Positions 1 through 11,842 of a stretch of 64,000 nucleotides of DNA are shown here, in pieces. This DNA comes from Axinella damicornis (Eukaryota; Porifera; Demospongiae; Axinellida; Axinellidae). The DNA lies in assembly GCA_963931865.1 (NCBI GenBank), contig OZ007512.1, forward strand, positions 4,672,883-4,736,882, written 5' to 3'. A program made the position numbers and the translations under genes. The notes under the pieces are model-generated. The model did not search any database. It had not been told where the DNA came from and saw only the letters and a list, made by a program, of their open reading frames with translations. Every line of letters starts with the position of its first letter. Within the stretch, counting starts at the first letter, position 1.

Positions 1-790
1 CTTTACTATCTTCCTCCCAAATGAGGTAGCTCAGATCATTACTATCTTCCTCCTTACCTCCATCACAAACCAAATGAGGTAGCTCAGATCATTACTATCT
101 TCCTCCTTACCGCCATCATAAACCAAATGAGGTAGCTCATAATTATCATTACAACCTTCCTCCTTACCCCCATCATAAACCAAATGAGGTAGCTCAGATC
201 AGTTTTGTCTTCCTCCTTACCCCCATCATAAACCAAATGAAGTAGCTCAGATCATTGCTGTCTTCCTCCTTACCCAAATCACAAACCAAATGAGGTAGCT
301 CAGATCTTTTCTATCTTCCTCCTTACCTCCATCACAAACCAAATGAGGTAGCTCAGATCATTACTATCTTCCTCCTTACCTCCATCACAAACCAAATTAG
401 GTAGCTCAGATCATTACTATCTTCCTCCTTACCGCCATCATAAACCAAATGAGGTAGCTCATAATTATCATTACTACCTTCCTCCTTACCCCCATCATAA
501 ACCAAATGAGGTAGTTCAGATCATTACTATCTTCCTCCTTACCCCCATCATAAACCAAATGAGGTAGCTCAGATCATTACTATCTTCCTCCTTACCGCCA
601 TCATAAACCAAATGAGGTAGCTCATATCATTACTACCTTCCTCCTTACCCCCATCATAAACCAAATGAGGTAGTTCAGATCATTACTACCTTCCTCCTTA
701 CCCCCTTCATAAAGAAGTTCAGATCATTACTACCTTCCTCCTTACCCCCATCATAAACCAAATGAGGTAGCTCAGATCATTACAATCAAA
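1..790. repeat. Minisatellite, 53-57 bp unit
   Basis: About 14 tandem copies of a unit containing CCAAATGAGGTAGCTCAGAT followed by a pyrimidine-rich TCTTCCTCCTTACC block. Spacing between successive CAAATGAGG words is 53 bp, with some 57-bp variants carrying an extra ATAATTATCA-like insertion. The array starts before the window. No convincing coding frame. Confidence 0.95.
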
Positions 791-837
791 ACAAATCATT
801 GCCAAGCTAGATTCCTATCTTCTTAATCATGCATCAT

Positions 838-1563
838 GCAACTCAACATGCAGAGAGGAGCTGTCTCTTCTTCATATCTTCCCCAACTCTGCAGGCCTCC
901 ACACTTGACCCACTTAATTGGTAAGTGTTGAACACAACTACATTATGTTACACTGTCATATCCATGCTGTCATATATAAAGTTTAACCATAATGGATTGT
1001 TGTGGAGTATCCTGCATGCACTCTAACGATACACCTGAACTGTATAGTGATAAAGATGGCCGGTTGCTTCTATGATTTCCTCAGATGCAACTATACCTCT
1101 GGTGCAGCAACCCAGTCACCTTCCAGCGGTGGACCCCAAATCATCATGCATGGGTAGGCTATACTGTGTCTGATGCTGAAATACATGCACACAGTAGGCC
1201 GTTGACAACATGTGTTTAGTATTACTCCTAGCTGGATGTATCTGTGCTCTGTTTTGTAGACACCAAGCCCAGAATGGCCCATAGCTGATGAGGCTGAAGA
1301 CCACTGGAGGGGACAAAGTGGAGATAATCAAGACCATCGCTCCAGACTGGAAGGAGGTTGGGATTCTCATGGGATCTCGATCCAAATGTGTGAAAAGTCG
1401 AATGCATTGAAACAGGGTCCATGTGCACAAATGGAATGGTTCTGTCATCTGCTGTCAAGAGATCTGGTTGGATAGTCCGGATGCCACCTGGGGAAATCTG
1501 ATTGATCGAACCGCTGAATGACTCAGAATACAAAAAACTCGCTGAACAGGTTACCGTAGGTCC
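838..1563 (+). pseudogene. Decayed copy of the 3' end of the Death/ROC gene
   Basis: This stretch is collinear with 52257-53042. It contains the equivalent of the second linker exon (about 851-915, keeping the CCTCCACACTTGACCCACTT word), of the third linker exon (about 1085-1147, GCAACTA..CCTCTGGTGCAGCAACCCAG) and of the final Death-domain exon (about 1259-1555). The Death exon is broken: the frame starting ACC AAG CCC reaches TGA TGA within ten codons, and a 1-base shift is needed further on to follow the rest. The flanking splice dinucleotides are partly kept. It is a duplicated, intron-containing gene fragment and not a retrocopy. Its downstream flank is shared with the second copy near 60.3-63.2 kb. 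Confidence 0.85.
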
Positions 1564-3180
1564 ATAGACACCATCATTGTTTTGTATCGTTATACAGCAT
1601 CCTTTAGTAAAAGTATCATGCACGTGCACCAAAGACAGGCTACGGGATATTCAGATTCATTACGTACACTTGCCGACATAAAAAATTATGCAGGATGGAC
1701 TACATGTATATATCTTCAGGGTTTTGAATTCTGTGAGTCCAGTCCCCGAGTCCAGGACAGGATGGACTCTATCTTCAGGTTTGTTGTGTCTTCTCCAATT
1801 ACTAGCCTCATCCCAAGGCCCTGCCCAGCATTTAATTCATCACTTGCATGCAGTAAGGAAAACATTTGCTCTTTGCGCAACTGAAAACAGCATGGGCCTG
1901 GGAATGAGGCAATTACACACCATGACTCTTGTGTACTACGGAGGGGAAGAAGTGTTTGACGCTGCTGTGTATGAATACTGCACTGGACACACAACGTGAA
2001 TGGTGAGGGAGTGAACTTGATAATCACATGCACATGCAGACCACAGCAGACTGCAGTGGTTACAATGGCCAGTGATTGCTGTCAATCATGTCATCATACA
2101 GTTATTAGAGTCTCTTGTACTGTGTGTCCCTTGTACTTTGAGCCTCTTGTACTGTGTGTTTCAAGCCATTCCGCCAGTAGTTCCTGAGGTGAAATAGGAT
2201 GGAGACGGTCATGCTGCGATGATTGTCCATAGCAGAGTAATCAGTCCCCCTGAACACAAACAGCGTGATCTTTATCTCTGTGGCAACCTCTGTGTGTGTG
2301 TGTGTGTGTGTGAGTGAGTGTGAGTGTGCGTGCATGCGTTGGAATCTGATGCTAGAGTCACCAGAGCTGATATTGTCTGTAACTCTTGCTGTAGCTTAAT
2401 GGGTTGGGCCTAAGCATGCACATGGTGGCAAAATGTGGCTCTAATTAAATTGACTTCTACACAGCAAATATCACAATGACTGCCACTGTACCAAACTGGG
2501 GAACATCCCCCCCCCCCCCCCCCAGCAACCTTCATTACAGGCCTACATAGTCTACATACAGAGGGAGCCTGTCAGTGATGGCAACAAAGACCAAGACACA
2601 CATACAGAACTCAAAGTGGTCACTAAGGGACCTTTTGTCCTTAGCAACCCTTGGTAATCTACTGCAAGTTTACACAAGAACACTGTCCAGGCAAACAGCA
2701 CTTGACATGAGGAGGGGACCTGCTTGACCTTTTGTGTTCAGGTTCATGGATTAAATCTGAGTATACACCTGGACTGTAGTCCCCTTCCCATTTCATGAAA
2801 GCAAGGTTAGGAGAGACTGTGAATGGGACACTGAGACACAACCAACTTCTAACCTGAGGCTTGCTGGGAGTACTCTCGGGCCGGTATTCTCTCTCCTGGA
2901 ATACCTTCAAACTCCATCACTGTCTCCTCACCTGGTGAGGGAGTCACATCAATAAAGTGTAAGAACAGTGACACCACTTCACGTGCATACATGTGATTGT
3001 ACTGACAACTATTGACATGTACACAGCATTCAAGCGGTGGCCATTCCAAGGTCATTCAGACAATAATCTCCTGTCCACCGCCCGCCCCCTCCTGGGGGGA
3101 CCAAGTCACGTTCCCACTATCGTCACCAGATGCCCAGTATTGGCAGAAAATCCATGCACTAATTTCATAGGACTGTAATT
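1560..3180. repeat. Segmental duplication, copy A (partner 60665-63235)
   Basis: Long stretches align in the same order and orientation with 60665-63235. Shared blocks include the CCAAAGACAGGCTACGG region, AATTACACACCATGA, the TTGATAATCACATGCAC stretch, GGGTTGGGCCTAAGCATGCA and the CTTGCTGGGAGTACTCTCG segment. Copy A has a (GT)n tract at 2289-2330 and a C-run at about 2509-2522, where copy B carries a 639-bp transposon. A degraded hairpin MITE (about 1803-1906, TAGCCTCAT...GGAATGAGGCA) is inside. Confidence 0.85.
2289..2332. repeat. (GT)n microsatellite
   Basis: Pure then interrupted GT/GAGT dinucleotide repeat inside duplication copy A; much shorter in copy B (near 61740). Confidence 0.95.
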
Positions 3181-3326
3181 ACTCACATACGATGCACACT
3201 CCCAGGAATTGGTACAGCAAGCAACACATGCTGGAGTGAGAAGGCCTGGATACGAGACTAGTACTTCACAGATGCAAGAGACCAGAATGGAACAGCTAGT
3301 GTAGTGGGCTGTTACATTCCTAGGTA

Positions 3327-3386
3327 TCCTCGTTCCCAGGCACTTGGTAATTGGGGAGAATTAAAGAGAGCCTGGGAACGAGGCTA
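3327..3386. repeat. TAGCCTCG-family MITE, short
   Basis: Inverted ends TCCTCGTTCCCAGGC and GCCTGGGAACGAGGCTA around a 28-nt centre. The left tip is mutated and no clear target duplication remains. Confidence 0.7.
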
Positions 3387-3439
3387 CTACACAGGCTGCA
3401 CGAAGAAACCAGAGTACATACGTACCTGTTCAAAGTGGT

Positions 3440-3782
3440 TCAGCTTCATGGGACAGTGTGATCACAAGCTGGAGAGGGGAGAAAGAAGTTACAACAGGTT
3501 AAAGGGAAGTGGTCAGACAAACAACTAGCCTCCTCCTCAGGCTCAGATGGTGAGAAAGCCATTACAACAAAGTCACAGGTAGGAATGTGAAGCAGACAAC
3601 TAGCCTCCTCCTCAGGCTCAGATGCGAATTCCTTTCCAAATAGCAACAGCTGTTTCTCAAGCATTCAACGTTACACCTGAGCAGGCACATTCAATACACT
3701 TTTTGTCTCAGCACTGCATGGAGTGTCGAGACATATATAGACTATAGAGACAGCATTGCACGACCGTGCATCCGTTGTCCTT
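3440..3782. other. Spacer with a short direct duplication
   Basis: ACAACTAGCCTCCTCCTCAG occurs at about 3522 and again at about 3597, giving a 75-bp imperfect direct repeat. Nothing else is recognised before the next minisatellite. Confidence 0.6.
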
Positions 3783-4640
3783 CAGAGGGAGATGACTCTA
3801 ACCCCAACACACATAATAATGGACCCTTACATCAGAGGGAGATGACTCTAACCCCAACACTCATATTAATAGACCCATACATCAGAGGGAGATGACTCTA
3901 ACCCCAACACTCATAATAATGGACCCCTACGTCAGAGGGAGATGACTCTAACCCCAACATTCATAATAATAGACCCCTACGTCAGAGGGTGATGACTCTA
4001 ACCCCAACACTCATAACAATGGACCCCTACGTCAGAGGGAGATGACTCTAACAACACTCATAATACTGGACCCCTACATCAGAGGGAGATGACTCTAACC
4101 CCAACACTCATAATAATGGACCCCTACGGCAGAGGGAGATGACTCTAACCCCAACACTCATAATAATGGACCCCTACGTCAGAGGGAGATGACTCTAACC
4201 CCAACACTCATAATAATGGCCCCTACGTCAGAGGGAGATGACTCTAACCCCAACACTCATAATAATGACCCCTACGTCAGAGGGAGATGACTCTAACCCC
4301 AACACTCATAATAATGGCCCCTACGTCAGAGGGAGATGACTCTAACCCCAACACTCATAATAATAGACCCCTACATCAGAGGGAGATGACTCTAACCCCA
4401 ACACTCATAATAATGGACCCCTATGTCAGAGGGTGATGACTCTAACCCCAACACTCTAGACCCCTACATCAGAGGGAGATGACTCTAACCCCAACACTCA
4501 TAATAATGGCCCCTACGTCAGAGGGAGATGACTCTAACCCCAACACTCATAATAATGGACCCCTACATCAGAGGGAGATGACTCTAACCCCAACACTCAT
4601 AATAATGGACCCCTACATCAGAGGGAGGTGACTCCACTCC
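3783..4640. repeat. Minisatellite, 50 bp unit
   Basis: About 17 copies of CAGAGGGAGATGACTCTAAC + CCCAACACTCATAATAATGG + ACCCCTACGT, with near-constant 50-bp spacing and a few internally deleted units (about 4050 and 4455). Confidence 0.96.
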
Positions 4641-5085
4641 TAATAATGGACCCCTATGCCAAAGCTTGTACTGGCAGAGAAGTGCCTACCTCCTTCACAA
4701 CAACGAAATTAGCAACAGGATACACCAGCTTACATATGAACACGGACCCAGAGGTGGGGACTTTATACACTGTATTCACAGTGATTCAATTAACTGGCTG
4801 CTTAGCAACAACCATAACAGACACTATGCAGAAGTCAATTTCATGAGGCAGACCCTACAGTCTCCTATCAGAAAGCGAAAGTCTATAGCACATCAGCTAA
4901 CTGACTTGCCACATGACCTAACCTCAGCTCGTACGCTTAGCAGACTCTGACAACAAGTCGGAAATCGTCATGCAATGAAAGCCAATCAGAAAAATGCCAC
5001 TCTCGTTATTACACACCCTCCTTTCCAGAGGTAGGTCTGGGAATGAGGCTAGACAACCCCCGACCTGTCTCTGGGCTTAAATATA
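4641..5085. other. Unannotated spacer with fragment of duplication B
   Basis: The stretch at about 4785-4860 (AACTGGCTGCTTAGCAACAA ... GGCAGACCCTA) matches 62812-62872 in duplication copy B, so the duplicated segment seems to continue here, separated by the minisatellite. No gene is recognised. Confidence 0.5.
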
Positions 5086-5227
5086 GGTTAGACACTGAGA
5101 CAAAGAGATCTATGCGATTTAGAAACCCGAGGGCCCTGGGCTGTAGCGTCTCGAGTGCAGCAAGGGCGCTACTAAGGTCCCGAGGGTTTCTAAATCGCGT
5201 AGATCCCATTGGTCTCAGTGTCTAACC
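5086..5227. repeat. MITE with about 45-bp terminal inverted repeats
   Basis: Left arm GGTTAGACACTGAGACAA...GCGATTTAGAAACCCGAGGG is mirrored at the right by CCCTCGGGTTTCTAAATCGC...GTCTCAGTGTCTAACC. Weaker symmetry (TAAAT) continues outside the arms, so the true ends may be a few bases wider. Confidence 0.8.
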
Positions 5228-5639
5228 GATTTAGAGTATAGCAACAGCTATGCTAGCGCTTCAGTTGTCAACAAAATAGCCTACGAGTCGGAGGTCCTTT
5301 TCGACAAAATAACAGACTGGGTACGAGTATGACAAGGCTGCGGACATGCAAGGCGCTCGCGCAGCTCGAGTGACTTGTGCACGATCAAGCAGTCACATGG
5401 CTCCGCCCCTCAACTTACTTGGCTCGCTCCACCCCACCAGTGTCGTCATCGACCGCTTAGCCTAGGCGCCTCCTCCGAGCTCTCATGAACCGTTTGTACT
5501 TCGTATACACAGAGACTGAGTACACAGATATTTATGTACACTACTATTTCTAAAGCAGTTGTATAATACAGTATAGCTATCGTTGTCATGGATTTCAAGT
5601 TGACAACTTGTTACAAGTACAGTACCCTGTGGGCTTAAT

Positions 5640-5672
5640 AGTGAAACCCCGTACGAGGTTTCACTATGGGAT
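5640..5672. repeat. Short perfect hairpin
   Basis: AATAGTGAAACC ... GGTTTCACTAT form a short stem. No association with a gene is visible. Confidence 0.5.
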
Positions 5673-5997
5673 TTAGATGCCTTGCAGTGAGTAATCTGAT
5701 TGGTAGAATTTATGCAACTACACTCTAAGATGAGGTGTTTGTTCAAAACTTTTGACTAGGGTCGACAGACTCATGTAATGCGACCATAGTAAGAATCAAG
5801 CAAAATACCTGGATGTGGTACAATGTCGGATTGTATCATCCAACCTGCTGGATGTAGCACTGGAAGTCCTGGTGTTCTCAGGTATATCCCCCAACCTACA
5901 GATCACAAGCTAGCATGGCATGAGGCCCTGTTCCAACACACTACAAGGACGTGTGTGATCTATCACTACAGGTACCATAACATCCTGTACATGTATA

Positions 5998-6072
5998 GTA
6001 GACTTGTTCCCAGGCCATTCCCACCAGCAGTATCACTTTGCGGTATGCAAATACGGCAGGGGAAGGCCTGGT
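5998..6072. repeat. Degraded TAGCCTCG-family MITE
   Basis: Left GACTTGTTCCCAGGCCATTCCC and right GGGGAAGGCCTGG are inverted around a CAAATAC-type centre like that of the longer members at 34.7 and 35.1 kb. The right tip is lost. Confidence 0.55.
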
Positions 6073-6358
6073 AGCGTGCAGGTAGACAGATGGTAGACAC
6101 ACGGGGGGGTGGTGTCCATAAATCTCAATGCCCTTTCTTGTACTGTCTGTCCAAAGGTCGGATGTCAAAGGGTTTGCAAGGTAGAAGATCAGTACCGGTC
6201 ATCATTCAAACACCGGGGACAGATTAGCACAAAACAGGTATTATAATCGTTGGGCGCCGCCCCCGTGTGCCAACCATCTGTCTAATCATGACCCACACCA
6301 TACATGTATTTGCATACTGCAAGTGATCAACCAATGATCTCTCAGGGAAACCCCCTCA

Positions 6359-6395
6359 GCATAGATAATAGAGTCATACGCTCTATTATCTATGC
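6359..6395. repeat. Perfect 15-bp hairpin
   Basis: GCATAGATAATAGAG and CTCTATTATCTATGC flank a 7-nt loop, with CCTCAG outside each arm. Probably a relic of a small inverted-repeat element. Confidence 0.7.
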
Positions 6396-6418
6396 CCTCA
6401 GGCTATTGTGTGCACTAA

Positions 6419-7177
6419 GATACCAATCACACCCACCCTCATCCATCCAAACGAGGCATAGAACAAACAGATCTCAGCCATAGCTCTGAGTTCTTTGTTG
6501 CACTACCGCCCAAATCTTTGCCCAATCCATCTACTCTTACTCCACCACCAACTACACTTACTGGTAATGAGAGTGAGACTGAGTCACTGTGTGCCTTTGA
6601 TCTTCACAAGTCTAAATGTCCACCGCCCAAATCTTTGCCCAATCCATCTACTCTTACTCCACCACCAACTCCACTTACTGGTAATGAGAGTGAGACTGAG
6701 TCACTGTGTGCCTTTGATCTTCACAAGTCTAAATGTCCACCACCCAAATCTTTGCCCAATCCATCTACTCTTACTCCACCACCAACTCCACTTACTGGTA
6801 ATGAGAGTGAGACTGAGTCACTGTGTGCCTTTGATCTTCACGAGTCTAAATGTCCACCACCCAAATCTTTGTCCAATCCATCTACTCTTACTCCACCACC
6901 AACTACACTTACATGGCAAGAACTCAACTCAAATCTACAAGCTGTTTTCCCTACAGATGACACATACACATACGTTGTTGAAAATTACCAATCAAAAGAA
7001 TTAGAGACATTTCCTGGAGCTCCAGGAATTACGTTTGACACCCAAGTGCCTTTTTTGTCTCAGCGGTTTGCTTGCAAGACTGATACAAGTGTTGGACACT
7101 ATAGATGGTTTAACAAGATTTGCTCGGAAGCTAGCTATAGCTCTGAGATTACATCAAATCTGAAAAAAGTATACGCG
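6419..7177 (+). CDS. Unknown protein fragment with 39-residue Pro/Thr/Ser repeats
   Basis: I do not recognise this protein. One frame stays open from just after a stop at 6418 through four in-register copies of a 117-bp unit (starts near 6509, 6626, 6743 and 6860). Each encodes 39 residues: a PPPKSLPNPSTLTPPPT stretch, an acidic GNESETESL stretch and CAFDLHKSKC. The last copy breaks off into unique sequence of about 90 residues (WQELNSNLQAVFPTDD..., later GHYRWFNKICSEA). The frame then enters the hairpin MITE at 7178, so the natural C-terminus is lost or lies in another exon. No ATG or clear acceptor starts the frame. The unit length is an exact multiple of three and the frame survives every copy, which supports past coding function. 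It is probably an exon or a broken gene. Confidence 0.4.
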
Positions 7178-7264
7178 AGTAACCTCGTTCCAAGGCTCCT
7201 CCCCAGCTTTTTGTCGCATACTGTACAGTATGCGACAAAAAGCTGGGGGAGGAGCCTGGGGGCA
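7178..7264. repeat. TAGCCTCG-family MITE (CAGCTTTTTGTCGCA subtype)
   Basis: TAACCTCGTTCCAAGGCTCC at the left and GGAGCCTGGGGGCATA at the right surround a palindromic core (TTTTTGTCGCATACTGTACA and its complement). Near-identical in core to the element at 47644-47734. The right tip is altered and no target duplication is visible. Confidence 0.85.
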
Positions 7265-8082
7265 TAAAAACGTATGGTTTTTACTGCTGGGCTTCACACT
7301 TGTGTTTACTAGTTGAACGCTCCTCCGCCGCCTTCGGCGGCTCATGCGCTCTTGATGCAATGTACATGCAGTTAATTTAATGCAGACAGCAGGTATACAG
7401 TAAAACCTCCGATAGTGGACCCTCCGAGATAGGGACACAATAATATTATATCTACAAAGGACGCTTTATCAACAACTAGCAGCTCTGCACTGCAGTACTG
7501 AACTGAAGCCAGGCCATCGATACAGCGGTCACCAAGGAGTCTCCATAGCAACCGTGCTGCAATGTGACACAAGCTATAGTAAACAACATCAGATTAGCCA
7601 GTTAGATCACGCTTAGTCGGGATGTACGCAATTTACAGTCACGAGCATGGGGGCATGAAATGCCGCCTGAGTTTCACGCCAGACGGCAAGTGACTGTAAA
7701 ATGAATGATTTGCACATTCCGTTTTTGGACGAATCTATTGTCAAGTATGATTCACACTTGGATGACTTGTGCCCCTTACATAAATTTTATTTGGGGTTTC
7801 AAAAACATACTTCTCCTCTCCCATCCCCCCCGCAACCATACACATACTTACAGTAGTATCAGCTGAGCAGCTCAGTTGTGCCGTTTCAGTGAATATTAGC
7901 AAGCGTTGTTAGCTTACTAATAGCCTGCACAGGAAGGAGACAAAGATCATGCAGTAAATCAGTATTCATTGACGCACATCAGCAACATGTACCAACACGT
8001 CATCGCCAGTGCATGCAGAGAAAAAGAGGCTGGCTTGCGTGACTAACGCGAGTCCGGTAGTAGAACCCAAGTGTGTGTGACC
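7265..8082. other. No gene seen; relic transposon ends
   Basis: Around 7399, TACAGTAAAACCTCCGATAG resembles the terminus of pogo/Tc1-type MITEs (compare 28810). At about 7634-7703, TTTACAGTCAC...GTGACTGTAAA is inverted. No coding region is supported. Confidence 0.4.
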
Positions 8083-8096
8083 GTGTGTGTGTGTGA

Positions 8097-8157
<61 letters not shown>

Positions 8158-8158
8158 T
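8083..8158. repeat. (GT)n microsatellite
   Basis: About 75 bp of GT repeat with GAGT interruptions at both ends. Confidence 0.97.
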
Positions 8159-8635
8159 GTGCATACTGCTCTTCACATTCCCTGCTGTCTTCTCCTGACT
8201 ATAAAATTATAAAGCCATGCCTCTGTACTGCTTTCCTTTGTTAAAGCAGACAAATAGGGACTACTTTCTTCTCGCTGATGACACTCACCAAAACCCAGAC
8301 GTCCTCCATAAACGTTTCTTTCGGTGACAGCACATTCTTCCTCGTCACAGAAGCAAAGTAAGACCAATGACGTCTTTGAAATTTCAGACCCCACACGCTT
8401 CTTTTCGTCTGCCCGGCTTAGTCTACTCACCAACTCAGCTCAATGCTGACTCCAAAATTCTTTAGTGATTCCATGCCGCTAAGAGCAGAGTAATACTATG
8501 CAGCAAACTGAAGACCTTAGCTAGATTAGGACTCGGCCCTCGAAGGTTCAAAGGTCAGCCTGCGCGCATGCGCAACAGGCTACTTCCGGTTTTGGCTTTA
8601 AATATTGAATTTGTAGCAAGTTTTGGCGGGAAGTC

Positions 8636-8990
8636 GAGATGGCACACTCGCTAAGCACTTGCTTTGCAGCCTGGGGGTTGAGTGTTCGCCTCCCCAATAA
8701 CCGAGTACGAGTCTGGGCCACTCTGTACATACCGGTTCTCGCCGGACTTCCCCGCCTAGCAGCTCGAGTACGCCGGTTCCCATCTGACCACCGAAGCTAA
8801 AGGTGTTCTGGTAGAAAGCAGGTTAGCCTCCTGTGATTCCAGTCACGCCTATCCAGCGCTCCTGAGGCTTACACTTCGGTGTCTGACCTGTCACGGAGGG
8901 ATGGGTTGTTGCTAGGTTGTATTTTTTTTCGTTTTTTTTTTCTTTTTCCCCCTCAAGTTCTGGTTGGTTATTTTTGGTTTTCTTGTTCCT
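8636..8990 (+). repeat. SINE-like unit with tRNA-like head and T-rich tail
   Basis: A head near 8640-8690 has box-A-like TGGCACACTCGCTAAGCACT and a box-B-like GGGGGTTGAGTGTTCGCC at plausible spacing. An unrelated body follows, then a tail of long T runs (8929-8990). Box B departs from the GGTTCGANTCC consensus, so this is an aged SINE at best. Confidence 0.35.
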
Positions 8991-9255
8991 TTTTTTTCCG
9001 GTTCTTTTGTTTCCTTTGGCATGGAGGGAATTATTAAGGCTGCTAGGCTTTTTTTTTCATAATGATTATGGAACTATATAATTATGCCTATCTAGGTCAT
9101 GTGGCTATATAGCATTAGGGTGGAGTTGGATCTAGTATTATTACCCTGGGTTATTTGAGGCTGGTCTTAGTATTGGCTCCTAGCTAATTATTATACCCAA
9201 TAGCGTAAGAGAGCTATGGGGCATCACTCATGCATCATATTCAATCTTCCACACC

Positions 9256-9493
9256 CATATATGAAGGGCTGAGAACCAGAGTGGTCTAACCCAAAATCAA
9301 GTACTGGAAATTGCATGAATCGCACAAAAATGGAGTAAAAAATATGCAATGGGTATGAGCATATGACTGAAATTTTCAAATTCTTGAAATTTCAGCAGCT
9401 CCTGAAACACATTTTACCAGTATTCTCAAGTTTAGGGGGGCTAGTTCAATGTTTGTGGGTTAGACCACTCTGGTTCCGAGCCCTTCATATATG
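9256..9493. repeat. Foldback MITE, 238 bp
   Basis: CATATATGAAGGGCTGAGAA/CCAGAGTGGTCTAACCCA at the left is mirrored by TGGGTTAGACCACTCTGG...AGCCCTTCATATATG at the right. The inner part (GCATGAATCGCACAAAAATG, ATTTTCAA, TTAGGGGGG) is shared with 56405-56592, so this is a dispersed family. Confidence 0.85.
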
Positions 9494-9589
9494 CACTGTT
9501 CTCTACCATAGGGAATCAACTTCAGTTTTCATTTCTAATGAACAATTATTAGCTAATTAGCTATTGCATGCAGCTTTAAGAGTAATAAG

Positions 9590-9642
9590 TTTATTCACAA
9601 AGCAGCTGGCATGGTAGTGGTGGTGGTGGTGGTGGTGGTGGT

Positions 9643-9674
<32 letters not shown>

Positions 9675-9802
9675 GGCTGGCTCTTGGTACATAACAGGTT
9701 CCAAGTATAAGGGTACGGTTAGGTTGCTACTGTTTGACTGAACCTGTTCTGTGGCTGTAATCAGCGTAATGCTATAAGTTGGACGCTCCTTGTGCTCCTG
9801 AC
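9590..9802. repeat. Dispersed repeat with internal (TGG)n and G31 tract
   Basis: Matches 41271-41455: both have a central G homopolymer, GGCTGGCTCTTG, AAGGGTACGGTTAGGTTGCT-like sequence, a TGTTCTGTGGCT motif and a terminal TTGGACG(C/T)TCCTT. Here the G tract spans about 9643-9673 and is preceded by TGG repeats. Confidence 0.75.
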
Positions 9803-11103
9803 TATTATTCAAGTGGTTTCAAAGACTAAAAGTACAATGAACGTGCAGTAATAATACATAACAAATTATGCTCTGACATATAAAAAATGAGTAAAATAAA
9901 ATCTCCACCCATGTGCAGAAAGATTGATTTGGCTGGCTTCAGACGATAACAATTCCTTCAGTACTCATAGTCACAGTGGTTACCTCTCGCCAGGTACTTC
10001 TGTACCTGGCAGTAGTATGGGTGATTGCATGGGGTTCACAGGAGCTTATGAGCGCAACGAAGCTCCTGGGTTTCACCATTATTCTGTTAATCAGGAATGT
10101 CTGCTGGAGCACGCTTACGGCACTTGTGTATGGACACTTAATTTGCTTGTCCACACATGGCTCTCTTCAAGGAGAGCGAAATGTTTGACTACTGGCCCCT
10201 CTGTCGGGCATACAGGACAAAGATCAAGAAGACACCCAGTCAAGGAGATCAAGGCTGTGTGTGCGAGTTTGTGAAGTGGTGACAATTACTCAGCAGACCA
10301 TTCAAATCACTGACGGCATGCATCTTGGAGCAGTCCCAATCAATCCTCTAACCATCTGGACGTACTCTAAGATGTGGGGGCTGTGGGTAATGATTAGCCC
10401 TGTAGCGCTTTGAATCCAGAAGGTTATACCAGTTTCTTTCCACCTCACAATCATTGCCCATCAATGGTGATGGCAAAGGTGAAGGCACACATGTCTCAGT
10501 GTATGTCTACGAGATGTGAGGAGAGTTTGTTGCCCAGTGCCCACCTCAAATGGCAGTTCCAAGGTCATGTTACTGTTGTGATGCTGAATGAGATGGAAGA
10601 CGACAACCACACCGCACACCCTAGTCCATATATCGATTCAACCGAGACCACATGTGCTGTCGCTCTGAATTACCCTTGTGAGGTCGCCTCCTGCTTGTTA
10701 CTGCTGCATTACAAAGCCTAGTAAGAACCATCATGATTTGGACTACTGCAGATCTGCTTGATCAGGGACTCAGATGGGCATTCAGTGTTTGTGTGCACAG
10801 CAGCATGTAGGCAACAGAGGCGGCGATTCTTCCTTCACAATGGTCAAACCAATCAGGACAGACATGTTGCTTTCAGGTTGCATACCTCACAGTCGAGGAA
10901 GGTTGGAAAGTTAACTAGGTTATCATCTGGCTTGGAGACGAAATGGTCAGCATACTTGGGCGTGCTTGTCGGCCCAGGACACATACGGTTCCTTTGCTGT
11001 ATAGGAGGTAGGATCTTATGGTTCTGCATTCAGGCTTCTCATCCACGTATAGCTCACTGCAGAAACAAATCCAATTTCATGACACATAATTTGGTTACAG
11101 TAT
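9803..11103. other. About 1.3 kb without a supported gene
   Basis: Short open frames occur on both strands, but none shows a recognisable family, good splice context or repeat structure. The one local structure is a small CAGGTACTTCTGTACCTG hairpin near 9989. Confidence 0.5.
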
Positions 11104-11204
11104 AATCACTGGACTGGAAGATGGACTGGACCAGTGGAATGGACTGGACCAGTGGAATGGACTGGACCAGTGGAATGGACTGGACCAGTGGAATGGACTG
11201 GAAG
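11104..11204. repeat. 18-bp tandem repeat
   Basis: Five copies of GGACTGGACCAGTGGAAT in tandem. The unit contains CTGGACCAG, so the array is partly self-complementary. Confidence 0.95.
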
Positions 11205-11609
11205 ATGCTATATATTATATAATGAATGTCTAAAAACATTTTTCCATAGCACTACCCAGTTCTGCTGCATGTGTGGCTATTTACTTACTAACCTACTCAT
11301 AGCCAGCTCTGCATGCCTTGTGTAATTGGCCTGAATTAACGCATCCTCAAATTTTAGGACATGCAAGTGCATATTTAATACAATGTACTCTTCAATGGAC
11401 ACACTCTGTATACATTAGTAGCCTTACCGGCAAATCAAAAACGAGACTGTTCTGAGGTCTGACTGAGTGGAAAGGGATGAAAAGCTACAAATGGCGAAAT
11501 GGTGCCATCTGCTGTACTTAAAATTCCATAGTCAATTCCACCAATAATGTTATATTAACTCTCAGTGAATTCTTTTCCAGCACAGCACTCATAGAATTAG
11601 GTTGAATAG

Positions 11610-11637
11610 TTATCCCCCCCCCCCCCCCCCCCCCCCA
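11610..11637. repeat. Poly-C tract
   Basis: About 25 consecutive C residues, one of a dozen long G/C homopolymers in the window. Confidence 0.95.
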
Positions 11638-11842
11638 AACCCGAGGGTTGAAACACAAAAGTGTACCTACGTTTCTGGAAAAACAGCAAACAATGTACAA
11701 ACAATCACCTGCGGTTTCTCACCTACTCACAGCAACTAATAATTTACACCGAATGGTTTGAATGTGACGTGGGGCTGAGACTACTGTACTATGTGCAATT
11801 GTGCATGTATGCTATAGCTGTTGCCTCTACCTAGCCTTGGTA

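Noticed and set aside
1..790. Possible CRISPR array because of regular repeats
   Set aside because: The units are contiguous variants with no unique spacers, and the genome is eukaryotic.
9976..10188. Hydrophobic 70-codon frame resembling a membrane protein
   Set aside because: Short, isolated, overlapped by open frames in other phases, and no family match recognised.
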